Shown in pieces: positions 1-8,335 of a stretch of 45,553 bases of DNA. This DNA is from Treponema sp. (GTDB lineage: Bacteria > Spirochaetota > Spirochaetia > Treponematales > Treponemataceae). The number at the start of each line of letters is the position of its first letter. The stretch's first letter is position 1. The stretch lies in NCBI GenBank assembly GCA_017619795.1, contig JAFZRP010000039.1, positions 1 to 45,553 on the forward strand. The letters run 5' to 3'. The notes under the pieces were generated by a model. The model was not told the DNA's origin and ran no database searches. It saw only the letters and a list, made by a program, of their open reading frames with translations. The position numbers and the translations under genes were made by a program.

Positions 1-10
1 AAGGGGTTTT

Positions 11-1177
11 ATGAAAACAATATCAAAAAAAATAATCAGTTTGCTTATTTGTCTTTTAAGTCTTACAATCTGCTTTGCTCAAGAAGGGCAGGATCCTCGT
101 CTTTTTTATGATGGTGATAATCCTTTAAAAGAAACTGATTATGAAGGTATTTATTGCATATTACCCCATTATTCACAAAAAGAGAAAATCGAAAAAGATA
201 AGCCCTATACAATACTGGTTTATGAAAAAGGAACAAGAACAATTGTTAAGGCTTTTGATAATGTTGTTGAGGATTGGCAGGGCATGAGTGGCTGGAACAA
301 ACGTGTTATTGCTGATGATTATACCTTCATTACAAAAGACTATAAACAATATATTGTAAAGGGAGATAAGTACGAGATTCGAATCATACATAAAAAAGGA
401 CAAATGAAAAATCCTAAAGTACAGCTTTCTTTCTTGCGGGTTCTATGCTGTATTCTATTTGGACTGCTTTTGGTAATAGTGGTTATTATTCTAATAAGGC
501 AATTCAAAAAACAGAAATTATATAGGAAAAAGGTTTCACAGATTCAGGAAGTAGAAAAAGCAAAAATCAGCAGGGAGATTCATGATACGGTTGTTCAAGA
601 TTTAAGGGCAATTCGTATAGAAGCCGAAGCTATACAGACTGATGATACGAATCAAAAGAGCAGGGTTGTTGAGGATATAACAAAATGTATTATTAAAATG
701 CGTAATATTTGTTATGATTTGACTCCTGCGGAACTTGCTGATGCTATGATGAAAGATGAAGATGGAATTGATTTAATCTCTATCATCGAAACTTTATGCA
801 AGCAGTTTACCACAAAAACAAATATTGATTCTTCTATTCAGATTGATAAAAGCATAACATATCCTGAGTTTGATAAAACTATTTGTCTGAATGTTGTGCG
901 CGTTTTTCAGGAGATTTTGAATAACATAAATAAACATTCGTATGCCACAAAAGTCACTGTACTTATTAAACCGCCGGCAGAAAATTATCTTACAATTTTT
1001 GTTATTGATGATGGGGTTGGCTGCAATATTGAAAAGCTTAATCCTAAGAATCATAAAAATCATTTTGGTATACGGAATATGAGGGAGAGAATGAGTTCTA
1101 TTGGAGGAACTGTAGATTTTTTCACATCGCCGGATGAAGGAATGAAGGTTGTTCTGAAAATCAAAATGGAGGCATAA
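11..1177 (+). CDS. Sensor histidine kinase, HisKA_3 (NarL-partner) type
   Basis: Membrane histidine kinase, probably phosphorylating the regulator encoded next to it. Residues 1-23 look like a signal peptide ending ICFAQ, residues 24-138 form an extracytoplasmic region I cannot assign, and a single strong membrane helix covers about 141-163. The dimerisation helix carries the HisKA_3 signature REIHDTVVQDLR with phospho-acceptor His191. The ATPase domain shows the N box (EILNNINKHS, 301-310), the G1 box (DDGVGCN, 333-339) and HFGIRNMRERM. AAGGGG four bases before the ATG supports this start, although the window edge hides the promoter. It is followed by the regulator with only a few bases between them. 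The input signal is unknown. Family assignment is firm. Confidence 0.93.
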   Translation: MKTISKKIISLLICLLSLTICFAQEGQDPRLFYDGDNPLKETDYEGIYCILPHYSQKEKIEKDKPYTILVYEKGTRTIVKAFDNVVEDWQGMSGWNKRVIADDYTFITKDYKQYIVKGDKYEIRIIHKKGQMKNPKVQLSFLRVLCCILFGLLLVIVVIILIRQFKKQKLYRKKVSQIQEVEKAKISREIHDTVVQDLRAIRIEAEAIQTDDTNQKSRVVEDITKCIIKMRNICYDLTPAELADAMMKDEDGIDLISIIETLCKQFTTKTNIDSSIQIDKSITYPEFDKTICLNVVRVFQEILNNINKHSYATKVTVLIKPPAENYLTIFVIDDGVGCNIEKLNPKNHKNHFGIRNMRERMSSIGGTVDFFTSPDEGMKVVLKIKMEA

Positions 1178-1183
1178 TTGATT

Positions 1184-1801
1184 ATGGAAAATACAATTTA
1201 TATTGTTGATGATCATAAGATGCTGCAGAATGGTTTGTGTTTTTGGTTTGAACAGAACTCAAACTGGAAAATTACCGGAACTTTTGCAAGTGTAAAGCCT
1301 TGTCTTGAGGCTCTTGCAAAAACCTCCTCAGAAGATTTGCCGGAAATCATTATTGTAGATATTCAGCTTGCAGATGAAAGCGGCTTTTCTTTGGTCCAGG
1401 AAATTACCAAAAATTATAAACAGATAAAATGCATAATGTATTCAATGTACGATACTGCTGGTTATATTCTGCAGGCAAAGAACTCTGGTGCAAGTGGATA
1501 TATTTCAAAAGTTGCCAGCGAAAAGGAAATATTGAAATGCCTGGACATTGTAAAAAACGGCGGAACTTATCTGGAATCGCGCTTTGAATCGATTATGGAA
1601 AATCTTGAGCCGATTACTTCTGTTCTTTCAAATCAGGAAAGCATTGTTTTTGAAAAAATGCTTCAGGGTAAATCTAACGAAGAAATCAGCAGTGAGCTTT
1701 TTATTTCGCTTCACAGCGTTCACAATTACGTTACCTATATTTATACTTTATCGGATGTTCATAACCGAACAGAGTTTTTGGAGAAGTTTGGCAAGAAGTA
1801 A
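1184..1801 (+). CDS. Response regulator, NarL/LuxR type
   Basis: DNA-binding response regulator, the likely partner of the kinase just upstream. The receiver has the acidic pair in IVDDHK, the phospho-acceptor Asp in IIIVDIQLAD and the conserved Lys in GYISK. The C-terminal LuxR-type helix-turn-helix is recognisable (LSNQE, MLQGKSNEEISSELFISLHSVHNYV) but ends early, and its recognition helix differs from the usual TVKTHV form. ATG 1184 is chosen with GGAGG at 1168-1172; an in-frame TTG at 1178 directly after the kinase stop is the alternative and would add two residues. The genes are clearly co-transcribed. Targets are unknown; uxaC lies 58 bases downstream, but nothing shows that it is regulated by this protein. 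Confidence 0.92.
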   Translation: MENTIYIVDDHKMLQNGLCFWFEQNSNWKITGTFASVKPCLEALAKTSSEDLPEIIIVDIQLADESGFSLVQEITKNYKQIKCIMYSMYDTAGYILQAKNSGASGYISKVASEKEILKCLDIVKNGGTYLESRFESIMENLEPITSVLSNQESIVFEKMLQGKSNEEISSELFISLHSVHNYVTYIYTLSDVHNRTEFLEKFGKK

Positions 1802-1813
1802 GTTTACACTTTA

Positions 1814-1849
1814 TATACAGAAAATATGGTTTGTGATATTCTAGTATAT
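1814..1849 (+). promoter_or_regulatory. Candidate uxaC promoter and shared CTAGTATAT motif
   Basis: A possible -35 (TATACA, 1814-1819) and -10 (TATTCT, 1837-1842) are separated by 17 bases. They are followed by CTAGTATAT at 1841-1849, ten bases before the uxaC ATG. The same nine bases stand eleven bases before the eda ATG (4260-4268), so they could be part of a common uronate operator as well as of the promoter. The promoter boxes are each only 4/6 matches. Confidence 0.4.
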
Positions 1850-1859
1850 GAGGTGAGAT

Positions 1860-3323
1860 ATGAAATCTTTCTTAGACGAAAACTTTATTTTGCAGAGCGA
1901 AACAGCTCAGCGTTTATATCACAAATATGCAGAAGCAGAACCGATTTTTGACTTTCATAATCATTTGTCTGCGCAGGAAATATACGAAAACAAACCGCTT
2001 GGAAATCTTGCAAATGCCTGGCTGGACCATGACCACTACAAATGGCGGGCAATGCGTGCAGCTGGTGTTGATGAAGAATTGATTACGGGGCATATTCGAA
2101 AGGATGGAAGTGTAAAGAGTGATGAAGAGCGCGGTGGGGCTGAGGCTGTTGCAAAGGCTGATTATGAACGCTACCTTGCTTTTGTGAAAACTCTTCAGCT
2201 TTGTGTCGGCAATCCTCTTTATCACTGGAGCCACCTGGAATTAAAACGATATTTTGGAATTGACGAGCCTGTTACCGAAGAAAATGCCCGCTCTGTCTGG
2301 GATAAATGCAATGAACTTTTGACAAAGCTTGAGTTTGGACCACGTGGACTTTTGGAAAAAATGAAGGTTCGTGAGCTTTGTACAACCGATGATCCGCTTG
2401 ATTCCCTTGAGTGGCATAAAAAGATAAGTGCAGAGATTTCGGCAGGGAAAACTGCTGCGGGAAACGGTGGAGTAAAGGCCCGCCCGTCTTTCCGCCCTGA
2501 TTTTGCACTCAATGCAGAAGCGCCAACTTTTCCGGCTTATATAAGTCGCTTACAGACTGCTGATGGTACAAAGTTTACTTCCTTAAAAGATATGCTTGCC
2601 GCACTTGCCAGACGAATGGATTACTTTAAGCAGAACGGATCTGTTGTTAGTGACCACTCACTCGAAAATGACTTTTATCTTCCGGCAAGTTATGATGATG
2701 TAAACTATGTTTTTGAAAAAGCCTGGCTTGGTAAGAAGCTTTCCTGCGAAGAAATCGCAAAATATAAAGGCTGGATGTTGATTGAACTTGGTAAGCTTTA
2801 TGCTCAAAAAGGTTTTGTAATGCAGATTCATATAGGTGCCCTGCGTGACAATAATTCTGCAATGCTGGAAGCTGCCGGTAAAAATATTGGCGAAGACAGT
2901 CTTCAAGATTTTAATTTTGCACCTCAGCTTGGAGCAGTTCTTAATGCAATTTATAGTGCTGAACCAAAAGCCCGAACAATCCTATATAATCTTAATCCAA
3001 AGGATAATGAAGCGCTTGCAACAATGGCTGCCAATTTCCGTAACTGTCAGTTTGGACCAGCCTGGTGGTTTAATGATCATAAGGACGGAATAGAAGAGCA
3101 GATTCGTGTTTATGCCCGCACAGCACCACTTGGCCGATATGTTGGAATGCTTACCGATAGCCGCAGCTTCCTTTCATATCCGCGCCACGAGTATTTCCGC
3201 CGAATCCTGTGTAATTTTATTGGTAACCTTGTAGAAAACGGCGAGTTCCCTGCTCAGGAAGAAGCTCTTGGAAAAATGGTAAAAAATATCTGCTACCAGA
3301 ACTCAATAGATTTTTTTCTGTAG
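1860..3323 (+). CDS. uxaC: Glucuronate (uronate) isomerase
   Basis: Isomerises D-glucuronate to D-fructuronate and D-galacturonate to D-tagaturonate, the first intracellular step in using pectin or xylan uronic acids. The protein matches UxaC throughout: it opens with FLDENFILQSETAQRLYH, has the metal-binding FDFHNHLS near residue 30, then WLDHDHYKWRAMRAAGV, RELCTTDDP, MQIHIGALRDNN and a C-terminal GMLTDSRSFLSYPRHEYFRRI. At 487 residues it is slightly longer than the roughly 470 usual for the family. GAGGTGAG before the ATG supports the start. proC follows after 33 bases, and the KDPG genes eda and kdgK come next. The fructuronate reductase and mannonate dehydratase needed to link them are not in this window. 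Confidence 0.97.
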   Translation: MKSFLDENFILQSETAQRLYHKYAEAEPIFDFHNHLSAQEIYENKPLGNLANAWLDHDHYKWRAMRAAGVDEELITGHIRKDGSVKSDEERGGAEAVAKADYERYLAFVKTLQLCVGNPLYHWSHLELKRYFGIDEPVTEENARSVWDKCNELLTKLEFGPRGLLEKMKVRELCTTDDPLDSLEWHKKISAEISAGKTAAGNGGVKARPSFRPDFALNAEAPTFPAYISRLQTADGTKFTSLKDMLAALARRMDYFKQNGSVVSDHSLENDFYLPASYDDVNYVFEKAWLGKKLSCEEIAKYKGWMLIELGKLYAQKGFVMQIHIGALRDNNSAMLEAAGKNIGEDSLQDFNFAPQLGAVLNAIYSAEPKARTILYNLNPKDNEALATMAANFRNCQFGPAWWFNDHKDGIEEQIRVYARTAPLGRYVGMLTDSRSFLSYPRHEYFRRILCNFIGNLVENGEFPAQEEALGKMVKNICYQNSIDFFL

Positions 3324-3356
3324 AAGAAAGTTGCTGTAAATCATAAGGAAAATAAT

Positions 3357-4184
3357 ATGAAGTTAAAAATTGCAATCATCGGCTATGGAAGCATGGGGCA
3401 GATGTTATTTGAAAAAATCCTTGATTCAGGTCTGGTTCCTGCAAATAACTTTTTTATTGCAAATCGCACTTTTTCAAAAATCGAAATGCTTTCTCAAAAG
3501 TATGATGTAAACCTTTGCAAAACAAATGCCGATGCTGCCAAATTGGCGGATATTATTTTTCTTTGTATACGTCCGGTTGATATGAAACAAGTGCTGCTCG
3601 AAATAGAACCCGTCCTTAGTTCGGAAAAACATATTGTTTCACTAAATGGCAGCATTAAGTTTAATCAGCTTGAACAAATCTGTAAGCAGAACAAAATCTC
3701 TAAAGTTATTCCAAGCGTTACTGCCGAAGTAAATAAGGCGCAGATGTTAGTCTGTTATAACAAGCTTGTTCAGAAAAAGGATGCTGAGGCGCTGTGTTCG
3801 CTGCTGAAAATCTTTGGTAATGTAATTGAACTGCCGGAAGATGAAATGGGTATGGGCTCTGAGCTTGTTAGTTGTATGCCTGGTTTTATTGCAGCTTTGT
3901 TCAAAGAAATTAAAAACGCAGCTGTTCCGCACACGAAAATAGAAGAGAGCAAAATCTCTAAAATGCTTATAGATACTTTGCTTGGCACTGCCACCCTTAT
4001 TAACGAAAAGGGTATGACTTTTGAGCAGGTGATTGAACGTGTGGCTACAAAAGGCGGTATAACGGAAGTTGGCGCAAAAATTATTGAAGAGAAGTTCCCG
4101 GAAATCGCTTCTGAGCTTTTTGAAAAGACTTTGGAAAAACGTCGGATTACTACACAAAAGGCAGAAGATGCTTTTTCTTCATAG
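3357..4184 (+). CDS. proC: Pyrroline-5-carboxylate reductase family protein
   Basis: NAD(P)H-dependent reductase of the ProC family, which catalyses the last step of proline synthesis. The N-terminal Rossmann motif is GYGSMGQML (residues 9-17), followed by ANRTFSK and the FLCIRPVDMKQVL stretch typical of the family; the C-terminal helical domain includes the segment ending TKGGITEVG. At 275 residues the length is normal. Some features (IGYGSMG, CIRP rather than AVKP) resemble the ComER-like branch, so the substrate is less certain than the family. AAGGA precedes the ATG. It sits between uxaC and eda without an evident functional link to uronate catabolism. Confidence 0.88.
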   Translation: MKLKIAIIGYGSMGQMLFEKILDSGLVPANNFFIANRTFSKIEMLSQKYDVNLCKTNADAAKLADIIFLCIRPVDMKQVLLEIEPVLSSEKHIVSLNGSIKFNQLEQICKQNKISKVIPSVTAEVNKAQMLVCYNKLVQKKDAEALCSLLKIFGNVIELPEDEMGMGSELVSCMPGFIAALFKEIKNAAVPHTKIEESKISKMLIDTLLGTATLINEKGMTFEQVIERVATKGGITEVGAKIIEEKFPEIASELFEKTLEKRRITTQKAEDAFSS

Positions 4185-4252
4185 AATAATTAGTGATAAT
4201 CCCTTATATTTTTATGATGACATAACCGTCAATAAGTGATAGAATATATAAC

Positions 4253-4268
4253 TAGAATACTAGTATAT
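4253..4268 (+). promoter_or_regulatory. Candidate eda -10 box and CTAGTATAT motif
   Basis: TAGAAT (4253-4258) is a 5/6 match to a -10 box. It overlaps CTAGTATAT (4260-4268), which lies within a 10-base palindrome ATACTAGTAT. The nine-base motif is identical to one at the same distance from the uxaC start. No convincing -35 was seen, which would fit an activator-dependent promoter but does not prove it. Confidence 0.35.
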
Positions 4269-4279
4269 TAGAGGATATT

Positions 4280-4918
4280 ATGAACGATACACTTAAGCAG
4301 ATAGGTTCAATGGGAATTGTTCCTGTCGTTGTATTAAATAAAGTTAGTGATGCAGAACCGCTTGCAGAAAGCTTGATAAAGGGCGGACTCGCATGTGCAG
4401 AAGTTACCTTCAGAACTGATGCCGCAGAAGAAAGCATTCGCGCTATTGCTAAGAAGTTTCCACAGATGCTTGTTGGCGCTGGAACAGTGCTTACTACCGA
4501 GCAGGTTGACCGGGCAATTGGAGCTGGTGCTAAGTTTATAGTTTCTCCAGGCTTGAATCCTAAGGTTGTTGAATACTGTATTAAAAAGGGTTATCCAATC
4601 ACTCCTGGAATAATGACTCCGACAGAGCTTGAGGTTGCGCTTGGCTTTGGTCTTGATGTTGTAAAGTTTTTCCCTGCCGAAAATGCCGGTGGCTTAAAGA
4701 TGATTAAGGCAATGAGTGCTCCATATACAATGATGAAGTTTATGCCGACTGGTGGAATAAATGCGACAAATGTCCGCGACTATCTGGCATGCGATAAGAT
4801 TTTAGCTTGTGGTGGCAGCTGGATGGTAAAGGGGGAGCTGGTTGCAAGTGGACGGTTTGATGAAGTGGAGAAGTTGACTAAAGAGGCTGCTGAAATAGTG
4901 AAAGAGGTTAGGTGTTAG
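4280..4918 (+). CDS. eda: KDPG/KHG aldolase (2-dehydro-3-deoxy-phosphogluconate aldolase)
   Basis: Cleaves 2-keto-3-deoxy-6-phosphogluconate to pyruvate and glyceraldehyde 3-phosphate. The class I aldolase signatures are all present: EVTFRTDAAEESI, VGAGTVLT, FIVSPGLNP, the Schiff-base Lys in VVKFFPAE, and FMPTGGIN. Length 212 is normal. AGAGGA upstream of the ATG supports the start. The next gene, kdgK, makes its substrate, and the two are probably one transcription unit. The final codons and the stop lie inside a short TTAGG-type repeat, so the C-terminal VRC residues may be a recent addition. Confidence 0.97.
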   Translation: MNDTLKQIGSMGIVPVVVLNKVSDAEPLAESLIKGGLACAEVTFRTDAAEESIRAIAKKFPQMLVGAGTVLTTEQVDRAIGAGAKFIVSPGLNPKVVEYCIKKGYPITPGIMTPTELEVALGFGLDVVKFFPAENAGGLKMIKAMSAPYTMMKFMPTGGINATNVRDYLACDKILACGGSWMVKGELVASGRFDEVEKLTKEAAEIVKEVRC

Positions 4919-4935
4919 GTTATAGGTGTTAGGGA
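4906..4935 (+). repeat. Short TTAGG-type degenerate repeat across the eda stop codon
   Basis: Three imperfect copies of a GGTTAGGTGTTAGG-like unit run from inside the last eda codons to just before the kdgK ribosome site. The eda TAG (4916-4918) is part of the repeat. Such arrays can slip during replication, which would change the C-terminus of Eda and the distance to kdgK. Confidence 0.6.
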
Positions 4936-4954
4936 GTAATACAAGGAGAATAAC

Positions 4955-5977
4955 ATGAATAAAGTAGTAACTTTTGGAGAAATAATGTTGAGACTGGAAC
5001 CTGAAGGTTATTTCCGTTTCGTTCAGGTTGATAAAATGACTTCGACTTTTGGCGGTGGAGAAGCTAATGTGGCTGTTTCGCTGGCTAATTATGGAATGGA
5101 TGCTTATTATGTTACAAAGCTGCCAAAGCACGAAATTGGACAGGCTGCAATTAATAGCCTGCGCCGCTATGGTGTAAATACAAATTACATTGTTCGTGGT
5201 GGTGACCGCGTAGGTATTTATTACAATGAGCGTGGTGCAAGTCAGAGAGGCTCAAAGTGTATTTATGACCGTGCTCATTCTTCTATAGCAGAAGCTAAGC
5301 CGGAGGATTTTGACTGGAACGAAATCTTTAAGGATTGCAAATGGTTCCATCTTACAGGTATTACTCCAGCTTTGGGCGGTAACCTTGTACAGATTTGTAT
5401 TGAAGCTTGTAAGGCTGCAAAGGCGGCTGGAGCAGTTGTAAGCTGCGATTTGAACTATCGTGGTAAGCTCTGGACTCGTGAAGAAGCACGCAAGGCTATG
5501 ACAGAAATCTGTAAGTATGTTGATGTATGTATTTCCAACGAAGAGGATGCAAAGGATGTTTTTGGTATTGAAGCTGAAAACACAGACATCACTGGTGGTA
5601 AACTGAATAAAGAAGGCTACAAATCGGTTGCAAAGCAGCTTGCCGATAAGTTTGGTTTTAAAAAGGTTGCAATCACACTGCGAACTTCAATAAATGCTAA
5701 CCGCAATAACTGGGCAGCTCTTCTTTATGATGGAAAGGATTATTGTTTTTCTAAAGAATACGAGATGTATATTGTAGACCGTGTTGGTGGCGGTGACAGC
5801 TTTGGTGCCGGTTTGATTTACTCACTTTTGAACGGAAAATCAACTCAGGATGCTGTAGAGTTTGCAGTTGCTGCAAGCTGTCTCAAGCACACTATTGAAG
5901 GCGATTACAATATGGTAAGCGTTGACGAGGTAGAAAAGCTTGCTGCCGGAAATGGAAGCGGTCGAATCCAGAGATAG
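4955..5977 (+). CDS. kdgK: 2-keto-3-deoxygluconate kinase, PfkB family
   Basis: Phosphorylates 2-keto-3-deoxygluconate to KDPG, the substrate of the aldolase encoded just before it. The PfkB/ribokinase fold is clear: it opens with VTFGEIMLRLEP, then FGGGEANVAVSLANYG (sugar-binding GG motif), LTGITPALG, the CDLNYRGKLW motif, and the C-terminal anion-hole motif DRVGGGDSFGAGL with the catalytic Asp in GGDSF. Length 340 is normal. An AAGGAG site sits seven bases before the ATG. Substrate is assigned from motif context and the neighbouring eda; a related sugar kinase such as fructokinase is less likely. Confidence 0.93.
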   Translation: MNKVVTFGEIMLRLEPEGYFRFVQVDKMTSTFGGGEANVAVSLANYGMDAYYVTKLPKHEIGQAAINSLRRYGVNTNYIVRGGDRVGIYYNERGASQRGSKCIYDRAHSSIAEAKPEDFDWNEIFKDCKWFHLTGITPALGGNLVQICIEACKAAKAAGAVVSCDLNYRGKLWTREEARKAMTEICKYVDVCISNEEDAKDVFGIEAENTDITGGKLNKEGYKSVAKQLADKFGFKKVAITLRTSINANRNNWAALLYDGKDYCFSKEYEMYIVDRVGGGDSFGAGLIYSLLNGKSTQDAVEFAVAASCLKHTIEGDYNMVSVDEVEKLAAGNGSGRIQR

Positions 5978-5998
5978 TTTTTAGCGAATCAATAAATG

Positions 5999-6028
5999 TT
6001 GTCATAATCCTCTAAAACGCAATATAAT
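5999..6028 (+). promoter_or_regulatory. Promoter of the ZIP transporter, predicted leaderless
   Basis: TTGTCA (5999-6004, 5/6) and a perfect TATAAT (6023-6028) are separated by 18 bases. The ATG at 6036 begins 7 bases after the -10, where transcription should start, and no Shine-Dalgarno is present. Confidence 0.7.
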
Positions 6029-6035
6029 GTTAGGT

Positions 6036-6815
6036 ATGAATTACATTATTGCGAAAGGACTTTTAATTCCGTTTTTGGGAACTGCGTTAGGAGCTGCTCT
6101 TGTTTTCTTTATGAAAAAGGAGCTGGATATAAGGCTTCAGAATATGCTTTCGGGATTTGCAGCCGGTGTAATGGTTGCGGCTTCTGTCTGGAGCCTTTTG
6201 ATTCCGTCTATGGAAATGGTGAGTGACCGTGGAAAGCTTGCCTTTGTACCTGCGGCGGTTGGCTTTTGCGTGGGTATGATTTTCCTTTTAATTCTTGATA
6301 AGGTTATTCCTCACATGCATCTGGATGAAAGTGAGGAAGGTCCTAAAAGTAATCTTCAGAAAACTACGATGATGGTGCTTGCCGTTACGCTTCACAATAT
6401 TCCGGAAGGTATGGCGGTTGGTATTTTGTATGCGGGTTGGGCTTCTGGTTCGGCTCAGATTACCGAGGCTGGTGCTCTCACTCTTGCTTTAGGAATTGCA
6501 ATTCAGAACTTTCCTGAAGGCGCAATCATTTCTATGCCGCTCCATTCAAAGGGGCTTTCAAAAGCAAAATCCTGTTTGTATGGTGTTCTTTCCGGGATTG
6601 TGGAACCTGTTGCGGGGCTCTTAACAATCCTTCTGGCAAGTCAGGTAATGTCTATTCTTCCATACTTTTTAAGCTTTGCTGCCGGAGCAATGCTCTTTGT
6701 TGTTGTAGAAGAGCTTGTTCCAGAAATGGCCGAAGGCGAGCATTCAAATCTTGGAACGATTATGTTTATGCTCGGCTTCGTGCTCATGATGATTCTGGAT
6801 GTAGCTCTCGGTTAG
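6036..6815 (+). CDS. ZIP family divalent metal transporter (ZupT-like)
   Basis: Inner-membrane importer of zinc or other divalent cations. It has about eight membrane helices and the two family-defining motifs: HNIPEGMAVG in helix IV and QNFPEGAIISMP in helix V, where the metal path lies. A His/Asp/Glu loop (HMHLDESEEGP) lies between helices III and IV. Length 259 is normal. An in-frame ATG at 6027 overlaps the perfect -10 box, so ATG 6036 is preferred; this would make the mRNA leaderless. The gene ends one base from the converging CD3324-family gene. The metal preference cannot be read from sequence. Confidence 0.93.
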   Translation: MNYIIAKGLLIPFLGTALGAALVFFMKKELDIRLQNMLSGFAAGVMVAASVWSLLIPSMEMVSDRGKLAFVPAAVGFCVGMIFLLILDKVIPHMHLDESEEGPKSNLQKTTMMVLAVTLHNIPEGMAVGILYAGWASGSAQITEAGALTLALGIAIQNFPEGAIISMPLHSKGLSKAKSCLYGVLSGIVEPVAGLLTILLASQVMSILPYFLSFAAGAMLFVVVEELVPEMAEGEHSNLGTIMFMLGFVLMMILDVALG

Positions 6816-6816
6816 T

Positions 6817-7077
6817 TTAACTGTACAAAATCCGGCGGATAGAATCCGTGGAAAGGGCAAACTCGTCGGCAAGTTGTGCAATTGATTTTCCTTCGGTATG
6901 CTGCTGACGAATCTGCGCGTTCCGTTTTATGTAGAAATCTCTAGAGCCGGATTTTTCGCCCCAGCTTTTCTTTGTTGGGGAAGCTTCCGGGATGTAGATT
7001 AATTCCCCCGATGAATACTTTCTGATTTCTTCGAGCAATTCATCGGGAAAAATATCGTTTGCATTTCGATATTTCAC
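6817..7077 (-). CDS. CD3324 family small helix-turn-helix protein
   Basis: An 86-residue protein that I recognise as the CD3324 family, common in clostridia. It opens with KYRNANDIFPDELLEEIRKYSSGELIYIP, followed by a basic linker (KKSWGEKSGSRDFYIKRNAQI), and ends in a helix-turn-helix (GKSIAQLADEFALSTDSIRRIL). The start is a GTG, with TTGGAG upstream. It lies 21 bases after the nucleotidyltransferase-like gene and is probably in the same operon. Function is not established; the C-terminal HTH suggests DNA binding. Converges with the ZIP gene with no visible terminator. Confidence 0.85.
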   Translation of the reverse strand: MKYRNANDIFPDELLEEIRKYSSGELIYIPEASPTKKSWGEKSGSRDFYIKRNAQIRQQHTEGKSIAQLADEFALSTDSIRRILYS

Positions 7078-7098
7078 AGGGCAACTCCAATTCTGACA

Positions 7099-8193
7099 TT
7101 AGCCGCGTTTGGCTAAGAAATCTTCTACAGAGCTGTAAGAATTAATCTTAACCTTGTGGTCAGCTAAGATTCCCTGAATAATCTTTTCAATCTTGTTGGC
7201 TCGGTCTGCCAGAAGTGAAAGATTATCTTTATCAAACGAATCAAGAAGATTAAGCTCTTCTACCTTGAACTCCTGTGCAATGTACAAAAGCTCTTCCTGC
7301 AAATAGCATGCATCTGTGTAAGCTTTTTCTACCATATTGTTCTGGCAGAAGTAGCGAACGCGACGCCAGGTTAAGCTGAGCTCCTGGTACCAGGCTGCAA
7401 GTTCGTTGTAGTCAACTTTTGCTGTGTTGGCTGCAGCTTTATCTGCTGAAGTGGCAGCTTGTGAATCGGGCTTTCTTTCAAGAATAAAGCTGCGGGTTGT
7501 TTTAAGAAGGGCAAAAATTGTATCCTTCAAAACATTTGCATCCTGAGCTTCAAGAAGCTTTCGTGCATTTGCAAAAAATCCATCCGGCACGGTTTTCATT
7601 TCAGGGCACGAATAAATACGGCTTTCTGCCTCTTCATTGTATGCCTGACTTTCGCTGTAAATTGGACTTTCTGTATAGGTGTGATTCATATAAGCAACTG
7701 CTCTTGAAAGCCACTCGTGAATACAGTCTGCCTCGGAGCGAACGCGGTAGAGCTTGTCTTCAAAAATAAGTGAACGGTAGATTTCAAGCGCTTTGTCCAT
7801 GCATTCGAGTGCTTTTCCATAAACGAAGGTATCGTTGTGGAGATTTTCGTGTAAGCGTTTTTTGCATTCTTCAAAGCGTTTTACATCATCATCACTTCTA
7901 TAATAAAGAATTGTTGCACCGTCCAGGACAAGCGGCATGTCGTTCAGGTTTACTGAGTTTTCAAGCCGTTCCCAAGAGCGCGGATATAAATCGTGACCAA
8001 CACCATCAATTATGAAAGTTTCGGAAAGCTGGTTTCCACGTTCAGTTGCCGGTACAAAGAAATCAAAAATCTCTCCATGACCGTCGCCATTTGTAGAATG
8101 CCCTTTTATTCCAATCAAAAGTGCAACATCATCTTTATATTCTTTTTCAATCTTGTTGATTACCCATTTTGTAAGTGGATGTATATTTTTCAT
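7099..8193 (-). CDS. Nucleotidyltransferase-like protein of unknown function
   Basis: A 364-residue soluble protein. The N-terminal 110 residues (WVINKIEKEYKDDVALLIGIKGHSTNGDGHGEIFDFFVP) resemble a nucleotidyltransferase fold, but the usual GSxx..DxD signature is altered: GIKGHST replaces the GS motif and EIFDFFVP the acidic pair. The C-terminal part is helical, like a HEPN/substrate-binding bundle (YQELSLTWRRVRYFCQNN). AGGAGG before the ATG supports the start. It forms a probable two-gene unit with the CD3324-family gene. It may be a degenerate antibiotic or tRNA-type nucleotidyltransferase; activity is doubtful. Confidence 0.6.
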   Translation of the reverse strand: MKNIHPLTKWVINKIEKEYKDDVALLIGIKGHSTNGDGHGEIFDFFVPATERGNQLSETFIIDGVGHDLYPRSWERLENSVNLNDMPLVLDGATILYYRSDDDVKRFEECKKRLHENLHNDTFVYGKALECMDKALEIYRSLIFEDKLYRVRSEADCIHEWLSRAVAYMNHTYTESPIYSESQAYNEEAESRIYSCPEMKTVPDGFFANARKLLEAQDANVLKDTIFALLKTTRSFILERKPDSQAATSADKAAANTAKVDYNELAAWYQELSLTWRRVRYFCQNNMVEKAYTDACYLQEELLYIAQEFKVEELNLLDSFDKDNLSLLADRANKIEKIIQGILADHKVKINSYSSVEDFLAKRG

Positions 8194-8335
8194 ATATTCC
8201 TCCTGTTTATTTTGTTTTGCGAACGTTCTGTACTAAGATCTTATGGCTTTATAATAATATGGAAATTAAGGGTTGGAAAGTATCAAAATTAGTTTAAAAT
8301 GATTTTGCGGTTTTATTAGTACATTTTTGCAGGCA

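Noticed and set aside
2222..2512. Minus-strand frames inside uxaC, and similar frames throughout
   Set aside because: They are shadows of well-identified genes in the opposite frame and have no ribosome sites or family resemblance.
8194..8335. GAACGTTC and AAGATCTT palindromes upstream of the nucleotidyltransferase-like gene
   Set aside because: Each is only eight bases and is expected by chance; no promoter with good spacing could be tied to them.
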